From NCBI RefSeq assembly GCF_000011345.1, contig NC_004113.1:1736001-1800000 (forward strand): a stretch of 64,000 bases of DNA, in the 5' to 3' direction. Below the pieces are notes generated by a model. The model saw nothing but the letters and a program-made list of their open reading frames with translations, had not been told where the DNA came from and searched no databases. The stretch comes from Thermosynechococcus vestitus BP-1. GTDB taxonomy: Bacteria; Cyanobacteriota; Cyanobacteriia; Thermosynechococcales; Thermosynechococcaceae. The position numbers were made by a program, and so were the translations under genes. The first letter of the stretch is position 1; every line of letters starts with the position of its first letter. Shown piece after piece: positions 8,423 to 17,121 of the stretch.

Positions 8423-9729
8423 GAGGGAAGCGGCTCACCGCGAATGGCCAAGTCTAACAGTTGCATGGGGTGGTAAATGGGCACGGAGCTGCCTTGCTCT
8501 TGCAGATACTGCCGCAACTGGACCGTGCAGCCCACATTGGCTGAGACAATCACATCTGGGTGCGTATTTAGTAGGTTGCGCACCTTTTGTCGTCCCAATT
8601 CCGCCGCCACATCCGGTTGGAGAATGTTGTAAACTCCGGCACTGCCACAGCACAGCGCCGCATCCAGGGGTTCTCGCAGTTGCACTTGGGGAATTTGGCG
8701 GAGCAGTTGCCGCGGCTCAAGGCGGATTTTTTGCCCGTGGATCATGTGGCAGGCATCTTGATAGACCAACCTGAGAGGGCGATCACCCAAGGGGTGTAAG
8801 GGCGTTATCAACCCCTGCTTGATCAAAAAGACCTGTACATCCTCAACCTTTTCCACAAACTCGCGGGCGCGATCGCGATACTCGGGGTCAGCCGCCAATA
8901 GGTGATGGTATTCCTTGAGGGTATGGCCACAACCCGAGGCATTGATTAAAATGGCATCCACCTTAGCGGCACTAAAACAGTCAATCATTTGGTGAGCAAG
9001 GGTTTGCGCCTGCTTCTGTTCCCCCTGGTGATGGGGTAGGGCACCGCAGCAGCCCTGTTGGCGTGGCAGCACCACCTCAAAGCCATTGGCACTTAAGACG
9101 GCGATTGTGGCGTCATTGACTTCAGGCAAAAAGAGCCGTTGTACACAACCGAGAATCACCCCCACGCGGCCCCGCTTTTTCCCTTGGGCAGGTACCACCT
9201 CAGGAGAGCGATCGCGAAATGTTTTTGCCGAAAGGGAGGGCAGCATTTGATACATGGCCGCTAGGGACTTAGGCAGTAGCCGTTTGAGGAGTCCCAGGCG
9301 CTTTTCAAGAGCCGCTAAGCCCAATTTTTGGTAGAGCCACAGGGGCAACAGGAGGGCCCGCAGCCGTTGGGGATAGGGCAGCGTTTGGAAAATCAACTGC
9401 CGCAGCCAGCGATCGCCCGCAGGACGCTGATAATGACGCTGCACTTGAACCCGAGTGGCAGCAATCAGCTTATCGTACTCAACTCCCGAGGGACAGGTGG
9501 TGACACAGGCCAAGCAGCCCAAACAGGAATCAAAGTGCTGGGCGACCGCCGCCAGTTGCACTTGCCCCTCATTAATCGCATCCATGAGGTAGATACGGCC
9601 ACGGGGGGAATCCATTTCTGTGCCCAGGACCCGATAACTGGGACAAGTCGAGAGGCAAAACCCGCAGTGGACACAGGCATCAATCAGGTGTGGATCGGGC
9701 GGGTCAGCCACAGGATCAGTTGCAGTCAT
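8419..9729 (-). CDS. glcF: Glycolate dehydrogenase iron-sulfur subunit
   Basis: A 436-residue subunit that passes electrons from glycolate oxidation in photorespiration. The N-terminus holds two [4Fe-4S] motifs (CVHCGFCLSTCP and CLGCLACVTTCP). Two CCG domains follow, with GCCGALPHHQGE and ALCCGSAGVYN. Length and order match GlcF. It lies 20 bases downstream of glcE on the same strand and is surely cotranscribed with it. The catalytic GlcD subunit is not in the window, so it must be encoded elsewhere. Confidence 0.93.
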   Translation of the reverse strand: MTATDPVADPPDPHLIDACVHCGFCLSTCPSYRVLGTEMDSPRGRIYLMDAINEGQVQLAAVAQHFDSCLGCLACVTTCPSGVEYDKLIAATRVQVQRHYQRPAGDRWLRQLIFQTLPYPQRLRALLLPLWLYQKLGLAALEKRLGLLKRLLPKSLAAMYQMLPSLSAKTFRDRSPEVVPAQGKKRGRVGVILGCVQRLFLPEVNDATIAVLSANGFEVVLPRQQGCCGALPHHQGEQKQAQTLAHQMIDCFSAAKVDAILINASGCGHTLKEYHHLLAADPEYRDRAREFVEKVEDVQVFLIKQGLITPLHPLGDRPLRLVYQDACHMIHGQKIRLEPRQLLRQIPQVQLREPLDAALCCGSAGVYNILQPDVAAELGRQKVRNLLNTHPDVIVSANVGCTVQLRQYLQEQGSSVPIYHPMQLLDLAIRGEPLPS

Positions 9730-9749
9730 TCGTCAGTATTGAAACTTGT

Positions 9750-10997
9750 CTAGAGATTGCCGACAAAAACCCCAGTGCCAAAGACACCCTTTGCATCCAA
9801 TTGTTGCTTAAGATTCCGCATCAATTCAAGGGCGTTGCCGCGATAGTCCCAAGGATCCAGTTGCCCCTTGAGGCTGAGGGGTGCAGCTAAGAGGGTGACA
9901 TAGCCCCGGGGTAAGCCTTGGCGTAGCCTGAGAATGAGTTGACGGAGATTATCCTCCTGTCCGTGGAGATAGGCATAACCGACCCCTGCACTCATTTCGC
10001 CGCGGCACTCGCAGGCCAATTCCCTTGCCAACTGTTGAAGCTGGCTGAGGGTGGGCAACATCTCCTGCAATGGCACGCCGATTTTGAGAATCACTTGATC
10101 GGGGGTGGGGTTGAGGGTCATGCCTAGGGGGGCGGCAGCTTCCAGTTGCAGATCATGGGTCTGGGCAATCTGACTGAGGCGATCGCCCAAGGTGCCCGAA
10201 GCCAACACTTCCCGCAGCGTATGAAACTCCAGTGCCAGGAAGAGTGCCCCCGTTCCTTCAAGGCGCAGCACACAGCGCGCCGGCGCCAGGGAACTCCTTA
10301 AAAGGGCCGCCAATCCACTGGCCAAGGCAGAGACCTCTCCCCGCAACTGCCAAATTTGTACCGCATCCGGCAGGGGATAGACCCGCAACGTCACTTCTGT
10401 GAGGATTCCCAGCGTGCCATAGCTACCGATGAGCAGCTTCATCAGGTCATAGCCAGCAACATTTTTCACCACTCGCCCCCCAGCTTTGACGATTTGGCCA
10501 TCACTGCGAATGAACTTGACCCCCAATAACTGATCGCGCCATGACCCGTAGCGCTGGCGCAGGGTACCATTACTGCAGGTGGCCAAGCAGCCGCCAAGGG
10601 TAGCCGTTTCCTGAAAGAGAGGGTCTGCCGCAATCCATTGCCCTGCCGTTGCCAGTTGTTGCTGAAGGCGTTGCCAGGGGATGCCGACTTGGGTGGTGAC
10701 GGTCATATCGGCAGCCGCATGATCAATGAGCCTGTGCCACGCCGTTGTCCGCAGCAAAAGATCTGCCTGGGGGATGTTGCCGAGCCAGTTGAGTTTTGTT
10801 CCTGCTCCAATGGGCAGTACTCGCCAGCCTTGCCGTTGGGCACAGGCAATCACCTCTGCCCCGGCTTCTGGGGTGGGGGGAGTCACCAGCAGGGCATGCT
10901 CAGGCAGATAGGGACGCAGGTGGGGGGCGCGATCGCCCAATTCAGCAATAGGATGAACAGCAGCCTCCCCCAAGAGTGCGGTTAGGGTTTGCTTCAT
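9750..10997 (-). CDS. glcE: Glycolate dehydrogenase FAD-binding subunit
   Basis: A 415-residue flavoprotein of the GlcD/GlcE type. The FAD-binding PCMH-like fold shows PIGAGTKLNWLG (about residues 61-72), TLGGCLAT and the conserved GGRVVKNVAGYDLMKLLIGS. The shortened C-terminal region fits GlcE rather than GlcD. The start ATG overlaps the stop of the upstream response regulator gene (ATGA, 4 bases), so the two are translationally coupled, and glcF follows after 20 bases. This suggests the subunits are made together with the regulator. Confidence 0.92.
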   Translation of the reverse strand: MKQTLTALLGEAAVHPIAELGDRAPHLRPYLPEHALLVTPPTPEAGAEVIACAQRQGWRVLPIGAGTKLNWLGNIPQADLLLRTTAWHRLIDHAAADMTVTTQVGIPWQRLQQQLATAGQWIAADPLFQETATLGGCLATCSNGTLRQRYGSWRDQLLGVKFIRSDGQIVKAGGRVVKNVAGYDLMKLLIGSYGTLGILTEVTLRVYPLPDAVQIWQLRGEVSALASGLAALLRSSLAPARCVLRLEGTGALFLALEFHTLREVLASGTLGDRLSQIAQTHDLQLEAAAPLGMTLNPTPDQVILKIGVPLQEMLPTLSQLQQLARELACECRGEMSAGVGYAYLHGQEDNLRQLILRLRQGLPRGYVTLLAAPLSLKGQLDPWDYRGNALELMRNLKQQLDAKGVFGTGVFVGNL

Positions 10998-11860
10998 GGA
11001 TTGCGGGTGGGCAGTTCAAAGACAAAGCCCTCATAGTACAGGAGTTGGCCGTCCTCACTTTTGACAGGGCGAGCGCATTCGCAGATGGTGGTGATTGTTT
11101 GGTCAGCACGATACACCTTGGAAACTAAATTGCGCACGACGCCCCGGCTTTGAATTTGTTGCTGGAACTTCTGCCAACTGCTGTCATCCACGTAGGGGCG
11201 TTGGTTGTGGTGCTCAATATCCGCTAACCAGTCTTCAGCATCGGCATAGCCATAGATGCGCGCTAGGGCATTGTTCACTTTGAAGTAAACCCCCTCGGGA
11301 GAACTTTGGTAAATTCCCACCACCGCCTCCTCAAACATTTGGCGATACTGTTCTTGCGCTGCTTGCAGTGAGGCCACCAATTCACGGCGCTCTTCTGCAA
11401 TTTCCTGCAACTGCTGGTTTTGCTTTTGCAAGAGAGCATTCTTTTGCCGTAGCTTCCGCTGTAGGAGGGCGATCGTCAACTGATTTTTCACCCGTGCCAG
11501 CACTTCCGCCTGCTGAAAGGGTTTGGTGATGTAGTCAGCGCCACCTATTTCAAAGGCCTTGACCTTGTCAAATACATCATCCAAGGCACTAATGAAAATA
11601 ATGGGGATATGCTTGGTCTTGGGATTTTGCTTGAGGGTTTGACAGAGCTCATAGCCATCCATATCGGGCATCATGATGTCCAGCAAGATGACATCTGGAG
11701 GTTCTGCTTCAATACCCATGAGTGCCATTTGGCCGCTGATGGCGCCACGCACATCGTAGCCTTCCAGTTGCAGCAGGGTTGTTAAAACTTCAACATTTTC
11801 GGGGGTATCATCGACAATTAAAATGCGACCAGCCCCTGAGTTAAAGAGGTCGGTGGTCAT
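10994..11860 (-). CDS. Response regulator with REC, coiled-coil and PAS domains
   Basis: A 288-residue regulator. Its receiver domain has the acidic pair in ILIVDDTPENVEVL, the phospho-acceptor Asp in VILLDIMMPDMDG and the Lys of YITKPF. A coiled coil follows (Gln/Leu-rich, KNALLQKQNQQLQE). A PAS domain then runs to the end (MFEEAVVGIYQSSPEGVYFKV). There is no DNA-binding or catalytic output domain, so it probably acts by protein contact or as part of a phosphorelay. I chose the ATG at 11860; the frame extends to 11881. The stop overlaps the glcE start. Confidence 0.9.
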   Translation of the reverse strand: MTTDLFNSGAGRILIVDDTPENVEVLTTLLQLEGYDVRGAISGQMALMGIEAEPPDVILLDIMMPDMDGYELCQTLKQNPKTKHIPIIFISALDDVFDKVKAFEIGGADYITKPFQQAEVLARVKNQLTIALLQRKLRQKNALLQKQNQQLQEIAEERRELVASLQAAQEQYRQMFEEAVVGIYQSSPEGVYFKVNNALARIYGYADAEDWLADIEHHNQRPYVDDSSWQKFQQQIQSRGVVRNLVSKVYRADQTITTICECARPVKSEDGQLLYYEGFVFELPTRNP

Positions 11861-12028
11861 GCACAGGTCTCCCAATGGCAATCGTTTGTCAGCGCCCTGA
11901 CACTCCCCATCCTATCAAAGTTTTTTCTGAGTGCTGGCGATCGCCCCCAATTTGCAAGGTGCAGAATCTCAACGGCTGTACTGATTTTTCTATACCATGG
12001 GGGTAACCCACAGCAGCGACGGGTATCC

Positions 12029-12856
12029 ATGACAACAAACTGGGACAATTTTCGCAAAAACCTTGGGGAATGGCAGGGCTCCTTTACGGCGGTCAGCCCG
12101 ACGGGGGAACTGGGGGCCTCGGTGCCTTCTATTTTGATCCTTGCCGAGACTGCCGATGGCCAGCGGGTGCGTTTTGAACTACGACGCTTTGGCAATGGCC
12201 TCGATCAGCCCCCCACTAGTGAAACGGTCCAAGAGTACAGTACCATTGGCCGCCAAAATGTGTTTTTCGCAACGGGGGCATTTTCTAAGGGATCGTTGCA
12301 GGTGGCCCCCTTTGCTGAGTTTGGCGCAGAGTATGGCTTTGTTATGGGCGATCGCCGACTGCGGTTTGTGCAGCTCTTTAACAAAAATCAGCAGTTACAG
12401 TCCATGACCTTGATTCGGGAGTTTCGTGCCCACAGTAATGCCGTGGAACGTCCGCCCTTAACTGTGGATCAGCTCCTTGGCGAGTGGCGCGGCACCGCCT
12501 ACACCGTCTATGCCGACTGGCGATCGCCCACGGAAACTCCCACCCAGCTTAGCCTTTGGCGCGAGGGCGATCGGCTCTACCAACGGCTGCAAACCCCCGA
12601 CCACGAGGTGAAAACAACGGCCACGATTACTGGTTCACGGCTCCTGTTTAGCGACACGGATCAACCTAAGCAGCTTGTACTGCTCCCCGATGGCACCTCT
12701 AGCCTCACGCCCCTACAGGTGTCCTTTCGGCAGCCCTTCTTTGTTGAGGTGGGTTGGCTGTGGGCAGAGGGTCAGCGGCAGCGCCTCATTCGTACCTATG
12801 GCGATCGCGGTGAATGGGTCAGTGCCACCCTCGTTGTCGAAGAACGGATAAGCTAA
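12029..12856 (+). CDS. DUF3598 (lipocalin-like) protein
   Basis: A 275-residue protein starting MTTNWDNFRKNLGEWQGSF, the typical opening of DUF3598 proteins of cyanobacteria and plastids. The fold is expected to be two calycin-like beta barrels: the pattern LGEWRGTAYTVYADW recurs near residue 150, as in the first repeat (LGEWQGSFTAVSP). The family is distantly like phycobiliprotein lyases, but no ligand is known to me. A possible -10 (TATACC) lies about 35 bases upstream. The 3' end overlaps the convergent lnt gene by 38 bases. Confidence 0.85.
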   Translation: MTTNWDNFRKNLGEWQGSFTAVSPTGELGASVPSILILAETADGQRVRFELRRFGNGLDQPPTSETVQEYSTIGRQNVFFATGAFSKGSLQVAPFAEFGAEYGFVMGDRRLRFVQLFNKNQQLQSMTLIREFRAHSNAVERPPLTVDQLLGEWRGTAYTVYADWRSPTETPTQLSLWREGDRLYQRLQTPDHEVKTTATITGSRLLFSDTDQPKQLVLLPDGTSSLTPLQVSFRQPFFVEVGWLWAEGQRQRLIRTYGDRGEWVSATLVVEERIS

Positions 12857-14339
12857 GCATCCCCAGTAAGAGGGGGAGCAACCAATCCCCGTAGCGGGTG
12901 TAGAGGGTCTCGGTCTGCCGCCGGAAAATCGTTGCGGCATAAATCACAAACTCGTCGGCCTTTGAGAGCCACAGGGTTTCCCCCGTAGGCGCAATCACAG
13001 CGGAAAGGCCCGTATTGGTGCAGCGCACTAGCCAGCGATCGCCTTCGACGGCGCGCAACACATCATGGCCGTGGTGCTGGGTCATGAGTTGGCGATGGTA
13101 GGGATCATCGTTGGCAACACTGAGGATAAACTGCCCCCCATGAACCAGTTGCCAGCGACTGCGGTGGGAAAAGGCGGATTCAAAGCAAATCAGGACAACC
13201 GCATTCCCCCAAGGGGTGGTAAAGACCTGCTCAGGATCTCCGGGAATCAGGGGCGATCGCAACGTGGATAACCGCTGCACCACCCCCCCCAACCAAGGGG
13301 GAATATATTCCCCCAATGGGACAAGATTCACTTTTCCATAGTGACTGTCAATCTCACCGTTGCCATCGAGGCTCAGGAGCACCTGATGAGACCCCCCCGC
13401 CGTCTCCATAAATGTTCCTAACCACAGGGGCACACCCGCCTCCCGCACCGCCTCAGTGATGGGATTCATTTGCTGCGGTTGCCAGAGAATAGGCAGGGCC
13501 CCCTCTGGGGTCAAGACGGCATCAACGCCCCAACTGACCAGTTGGTGATAGCCCTGCAAATAGACTTGCCAGGCGCGGCGAATACCCTCTGGAGTTAGCT
13601 TTTCCCGTGTGGGGATATTGCCTTGGATCAAACCCACCCGCAGCGGTTCCCCGCGATCCGCCATTACCCTAACACTGAGAACCCCATTCAGGGCGATCGC
13701 TGCCACCAGCGTCATAGCCAGCCCTACCCTTGCCCATTTTTGCTGCCGCAGACTCAGGGTGACGAGGCCATTCACCGTCATGACGACTGCGGTGATTGTG
13801 GTTGGCCCCGCCAGACGACCCAGTTGAACGAGTCCCCCTGGGCTTTGGGTCAGGGATAAACTAATCCACCACAGCGGTGAATGGCTCCAGAGGGCTTCAA
13901 GGGCACACCACAGGGTGACACCCCACAGGAGTTGCCAAGGCGCGGATCGCCGCACCCCATAGCGCGCCATCAACAACGCCCAACTCCCACTCAGAACTGC
14001 TCCCCAACTGCTGAGACACAGCCAAATCCCGCGCGAGATCAGCCAACTGGGCACTGGGTCAATGCCAATCCAGGTGAGGGGATGCAAATCCCACACCCAG
14101 ACTAGGCTACTGCCATAGAACCCCCAACCCCAACACAGCCCAGCGATCGCTGCCCACAGCGGCGCTAAAACCTGACACTGCCACCACAGGGGGACAATCC
14201 CCACAAAGGCTAGGAACCATCCACTCACTGGTGGTAGCGCCAACTGCGTTCCCCAACCCGCGATGCCTAAACCAACAAACAGCAGCCACCTAGACAATAC
14301 TTTGGCGTTTGCGTTGCTCTTTGGGGGAAGGCGCCACAT
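12819..14339 (-). CDS. lnt: Apolipoprotein N-acyltransferase
   Basis: A 506-residue inner-membrane enzyme that adds the third acyl chain to lipoproteins. The first 220 residues hold about six hydrophobic segments. The C-terminal nitrilase-like domain has the catalytic Glu in VDAVLTPEGALPIL, a Lys in YGKVNLVPLGEY and the Cys in VLICFESAF. The start at 14339 lies inside nurA, a 50-base overlap, behind AAGGCAGGA; a later start such as the TTG near 14297 is possible. The overlap implies cotranscription after nurA. Confidence 0.9.
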   Translation of the reverse strand: MWRLPPKSNANAKVLSRWLLFVGLGIAGWGTQLALPPVSGWFLAFVGIVPLWWQCQVLAPLWAAIAGLCWGWGFYGSSLVWVWDLHPLTWIGIDPVPSWLISRGIWLCLSSWGAVLSGSWALLMARYGVRRSAPWQLLWGVTLWCALEALWSHSPLWWISLSLTQSPGGLVQLGRLAGPTTITAVVMTVNGLVTLSLRQQKWARVGLAMTLVAAIALNGVLSVRVMADRGEPLRVGLIQGNIPTREKLTPEGIRRAWQVYLQGYHQLVSWGVDAVLTPEGALPILWQPQQMNPITEAVREAGVPLWLGTFMETAGGSHQVLLSLDGNGEIDSHYGKVNLVPLGEYIPPWLGGVVQRLSTLRSPLIPGDPEQVFTTPWGNAVVLICFESAFSHRSRWQLVHGGQFILSVANDDPYHRQLMTQHHGHDVLRAVEGDRWLVRCTNTGLSAVIAPTGETLWLSKADEFVIYAATIFRRQTETLYTRYGDWLLPLLLGMLSLSVLRQRGWH

Positions 14340-15489
14340 GCCAGTGTCCTGCCTTAATCAGCTCCCGCTCTAGTAAAGCAAAAAAGCGCTGGCGATCGCT
14401 GCCGCGCACAACGGCTAAATTGTGGGCTTCTGCCAAGGCCACAGGGTAACCCCGGCCTTTTTGAATTTGTGCTGCCGTCAACGAGACCGCCCGTTGCCAT
14501 AGGTCTGCATCCTGGGCTACCCATTGGGGAACTTCCAAACGCACCACCTCCGAGCCACCGTGGAGGTAGGCAACGTAGATGTGATGTGCGCCGTAGTGCT
14601 CCAAAATGCGGCTGCGGCTACGCCAGAGGGAACTATGCTGTTGCGGTGCTAAGTGGGCTTGCCAGAGGAGCACATCCCGCAGGGCATCAAAGACGTGACA
14701 AGGGGGGCGATCGCGCGTGACCTCGAGGACAGTTGAACTGCCCTGACCACAGTGGAGGGCACAGTTGGGTTCAGGGTAGGGACAAACCCCCAAGCGCAGA
14801 AAATTCACCGTTTCATGACTGCGGGAGGCACTGACATACCCCACCAGGGGGACTCGCTTCGCTCGCAATTGATCCCAAGCAGCTAAGATTGGCCTCAACA
14901 ATTCCTCGCGCACCATTGACGGCAGGGATTCCCATGCCCAGAAAATGAGTGAACCATCCACGAGGGCTAAGCTGGGGGCTTTCGCATGTTGAGTGTGAAG
15001 GAGTTCAACAAGGGCAAGCATTTCCGCTTGGGTGCGGCGGTAACGTAACCAATCCTCTATGGTGAGTCCCCAGCCCCGCGATCGCTCCAATTCATCGGGG
15101 TCATATACCAACTGCGGTACGCTATCTAAATGAGGGCGCTGGCTTTGACCGTAGGCGATCGCCACCCGTCCCACATTGATCAAGTAACAATAGGCAATTT
15201 CGTGGTGACTGGGGGCAATTTGCGAACCATCGGTAGCAAAAATCGTGTGCGCCCTTGGGGCAGGGGGTACAGTGTGCTTTACCGTCAGCGACTCAAGGGG
15301 TTCAGCCGCATTAAAGGGAAAGGACTCGCCCCACTCCTGGAGGGCTTGGCGATAGTGTTCTAGATTTTCTGCCATTGCTGTGAGGACTGCGAGGGCACGG
15401 GTTTGTTTTTGTTGGTTAGCGATCGCCCCTTGGCGGATTAGTTGACCCACCGTTCCCATTTGAGCAGCCACTTTTACCAAGTCCAACAC
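14290..15489 (-). CDS. nurA: NurA-domain nuclease family protein
   Basis: A 399-residue protein of the NurA family, 5' nucleases that work with the HerA translocase in archaeal end resection and also occur in cyanobacteria. The metal-site motifs are visible: FATDGSQIAPS (about residue 85), LALVDGSLIFW (about 175), VGYVSASRSHETVN and the C-terminal GRGYPVALAEAHNLAV. It starts with GTG at 15489. No herA is nearby; the partner and role in cyanobacteria are unknown to me. lnt overlaps its 3' end by 50 bases. Confidence 0.85.
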   Translation of the reverse strand: MLDLVKVAAQMGTVGQLIRQGAIANQQKQTRALAVLTAMAENLEHYRQALQEWGESFPFNAAEPLESLTVKHTVPPAPRAHTIFATDGSQIAPSHHEIAYCYLINVGRVAIAYGQSQRPHLDSVPQLVYDPDELERSRGWGLTIEDWLRYRRTQAEMLALVELLHTQHAKAPSLALVDGSLIFWAWESLPSMVREELLRPILAAWDQLRAKRVPLVGYVSASRSHETVNFLRLGVCPYPEPNCALHCGQGSSTVLEVTRDRPPCHVFDALRDVLLWQAHLAPQQHSSLWRSRSRILEHYGAHHIYVAYLHGGSEVVRLEVPQWVAQDADLWQRAVSLTAAQIQKGRGYPVALAEAHNLAVVRGSDRQRFFALLERELIKAGHWHVAPSPKEQRKRQSIV

Positions 15490-15946
15490 GAGTTTTGTCT
15501 CTGGTTGTATCTAGGACTCACGGAGGTCATCCAGCCCAGCGCGAATACCCACCTAATTTTGGAGCTTGAGGATGCCTCTCTATACGTTTTAACAACTGCG
15601 GGCGGCACATGTTTGACAGAGGCGCGATCGCTGGCCCAATCTAGTCGATGAGCGTTAGGCGAAAAGTTCCAACTCTACCCTCATAACTCTATCGGTATGT
15701 ATTGTGAAAATAACTTTATTAAGATTTATTAAGAACGGGAACTCCCCGAAAGTTTACCCCTGTGCTGTGGGCATACTACAGGGATAGGAAATATAGTACA
15801 ATTCCTCAAAAAAAAACAACAGCAATTTTCTGAAGCAGGTTCTATGGATTGCATAAATAAATATATAGCTATAACGTATGTAAAAAAGCTGACCCTGTAG
15901 TATACCTAGATTGTTTGAGCAATGAATTCTACCAGCAGCAATAGCC
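15490..15946. other. 457-base gene-free, partly very AT-rich region
   Basis: The left part (to about 15660) has ordinary base composition and no credible gene. From about 15690 it turns AT-rich. It contains a perfect 10-base tandem repeat TTTATTAAGA x2 at 15715-15734 and the inverted-repeat-bounded segment at 15773-15903 listed separately. The promoter of the MshEN-type gene must lie in the right-hand end, but I cannot single out a -10. Confidence 0.6.
15773..15903. repeat. 131-base AT-rich segment bounded by an 11-base perfect inverted repeat
   Basis: ATACTACAGGG at 15773-15783 is matched exactly by its reverse complement CCCTGTAGTAT at 15893-15903. The 109 bases between are strongly AT-rich, with a run of nine A's and ATAAATAAATATATAG, in a window that is otherwise GC-rich. 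It could be a miniature inverted-repeat element or a long-range hairpin in the leader of the downstream gene. No target-site duplication is evident. Confidence 0.45.
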
Positions 15947-16510
15947 ATGAGAATTGGAGAACTCCTACTGAAGGCTGGGTTAATTACACCTGGTCAGCTC
16001 CAAGTTGCCCTAATAGAGCAAGGGATTTATACCAAAGTGCGTCTTGGTGAAATTCTTGCCCTTCATGGTTGGCTATCCCAAGAAACAATTGACTTTTTTG
16101 TAGAAGAGTGGCCAAAACTGGCTCAAGATAAACAAAAACATCCTATTGGTTTTTACCTGAAAAAGGCCGGTTTATTAACGGAAGAGCAGATTAATCAAAT
16201 TCTCAAGGAGCAGTGGCAAGCTAGCTATCGCTTTGGGGCCTTGGCTGTCCTCAATGGCTGGGTGAAGCAGGAAACAGTCAACTTCTTTCTAGAACATATC
16301 AACCCAAACGCCCTCAAAGAAAGTGTCCGCATCGAGAAGGCCACATTATCGACGGTCAACCGACGAACCGCGCAAAGTCGCAACCATGCAACCAAACATT
16401 CAAAACAATCCTCTATATTCCTGAAAAATACATCCCTGAAAAACCATTTAGTGGATCCAGAGGACTTGTCAGAGATTGACCTTGACCTAGATATTGAATG
16501 CCTATGTTAG
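15947..16510 (+). CDS. Small protein with two MshEN/GspE-N-like repeats
   Basis: A 187-residue protein that opens MRIGELLLKAGLITPGQLQ. This is the pattern of the N-terminal domain of type II secretion and type IV pilus ATPases (MshEN/GspE_N), which in some proteins binds cyclic di-GMP. Two units are visible: residues 1-65 (with RLGEILALHGWLSQETIDFF) and 65-120 (with KKAGLLTEEQINQIL, then RFGALAVLNGWVKQETVNFF). A low-complexity Ser/Thr/Lys linker and an acidic end (LSEIDLDLDIECLC) follow. There is no ATPase domain. Its codon and base use are clearly more AT-rich than its neighbours. It may be a stand-alone adaptor for pilus or secretion machinery; that is inference. Confidence 0.75.
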   Translation: MRIGELLLKAGLITPGQLQVALIEQGIYTKVRLGEILALHGWLSQETIDFFVEEWPKLAQDKQKHPIGFYLKKAGLLTEEQINQILKEQWQASYRFGALAVLNGWVKQETVNFFLEHINPNALKESVRIEKATLSTVNRRTAQSRNHATKHSKQSSIFLKNTSLKNHLVDPEDLSEIDLDLDIECLC

Positions 16511-16549
16511 CCTGAAAACAACTGTTACGTCACTCGCTGAAATAAAAAA

Positions 16550-16577
16550 CTCGCACTAGAGAAAACTCCAATGCGAG
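16550..16577 (-). terminator. Intrinsic terminator of the DUF4278 gene
   Basis: On the minus strand a hairpin with outer arms TGCGAG/CTCGCA and inner GAG/CTC is made at positions 16577-16550 and ends in GAGTTTTTTATTTC, a proper U-tract. It lies 46 bases after the DUF4278 stop, between two convergent genes. Confidence 0.75.
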
Positions 16578-16622
16578 GGTAATCACGAATCAGTCTTGAG
16601 AGAGGACAATCACGTCCGTGGA

Positions 16623-17075
16623 CTAGCTCATTGTGGCAGGACTGCGATCGTAGCTTGTCCAAATATGGGGTTTAATTTTGCCTTGAATTTGGTTCCAATA
16701 GTGACCTGCAGCCGCAGGTAATCCCATTTGGGCAATCATCCGTGTCAGGAGGGATTGTTCGCGGTTTTTGATCACCTGGTGGTGATAGGTGAGAATAACC
16801 CGCGACAGTTGATTGAGATCAAGCGCTGGCATATTCACTTCAGAGGCTGTGTTGGCAGCAGCAGTTGCCGTCGTATTCACGGCTTCTGCTTGACCAGTAC
16901 GATAGGCCACGCCGCGATAGATGAGATCCCGCACTGGTTGAGCCGGGGGATTCACTGCGTGGGTACAGTGGTAATTCCAACCCCGATATTTGGCCACCAC
17001 ATCGGTTGCTTCGGTGAGTACTGCCGGAGGAACGTAATCGTATTGAACGCCGCGATAGGTAAGTGTGGTTTTCAT
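16623..17075 (-). CDS. DUF4278 protein under a glutamine riboswitch (PirA-like N-terminus)
   Basis: A 150-residue protein. The N-terminal half is DUF4278: MKTTLTYRGVQYDYVPP, then KYRGWNY, then LIYRGVAYRTG (residues 1-60). The C-terminal half is Ala/Thr-rich, then helical (LSRVILTYHHQVIKNREQSL). DUF4278 occurs in PirA, which I recall as a small cyanobacterial PII-interacting protein controlling arginine synthesis. This product is much longer, so function is inferred only. The frame extends to an ATG at 17081; the ATG at 17075 fits the family. The 5' leader carries a glutamine riboswitch, which ties it to nitrogen status, and a good terminator follows. Confidence 0.85.
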   Translation of the reverse strand: MKTTLTYRGVQYDYVPPAVLTEATDVVAKYRGWNYHCTHAVNPPAQPVRDLIYRGVAYRTGQAEAVNTTATAAANTASEVNMPALDLNQLSRVILTYHHQVIKNREQSLLTRMIAQMGLPAAAGHYWNQIQGKIKPHIWTSYDRSPATMS

Positions 17076-17121
17076 AGTCATCGCCCCAAATTATCTGCTA
17101 GGTGGTTTGTGTCAACTGAGG

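Noticed and set aside
15442-15651. 69-codon plus-strand frame overlapping the nurA start
   Set aside because: No ribosome binding site, no recognisable motif, and it overlaps the real nurA start.
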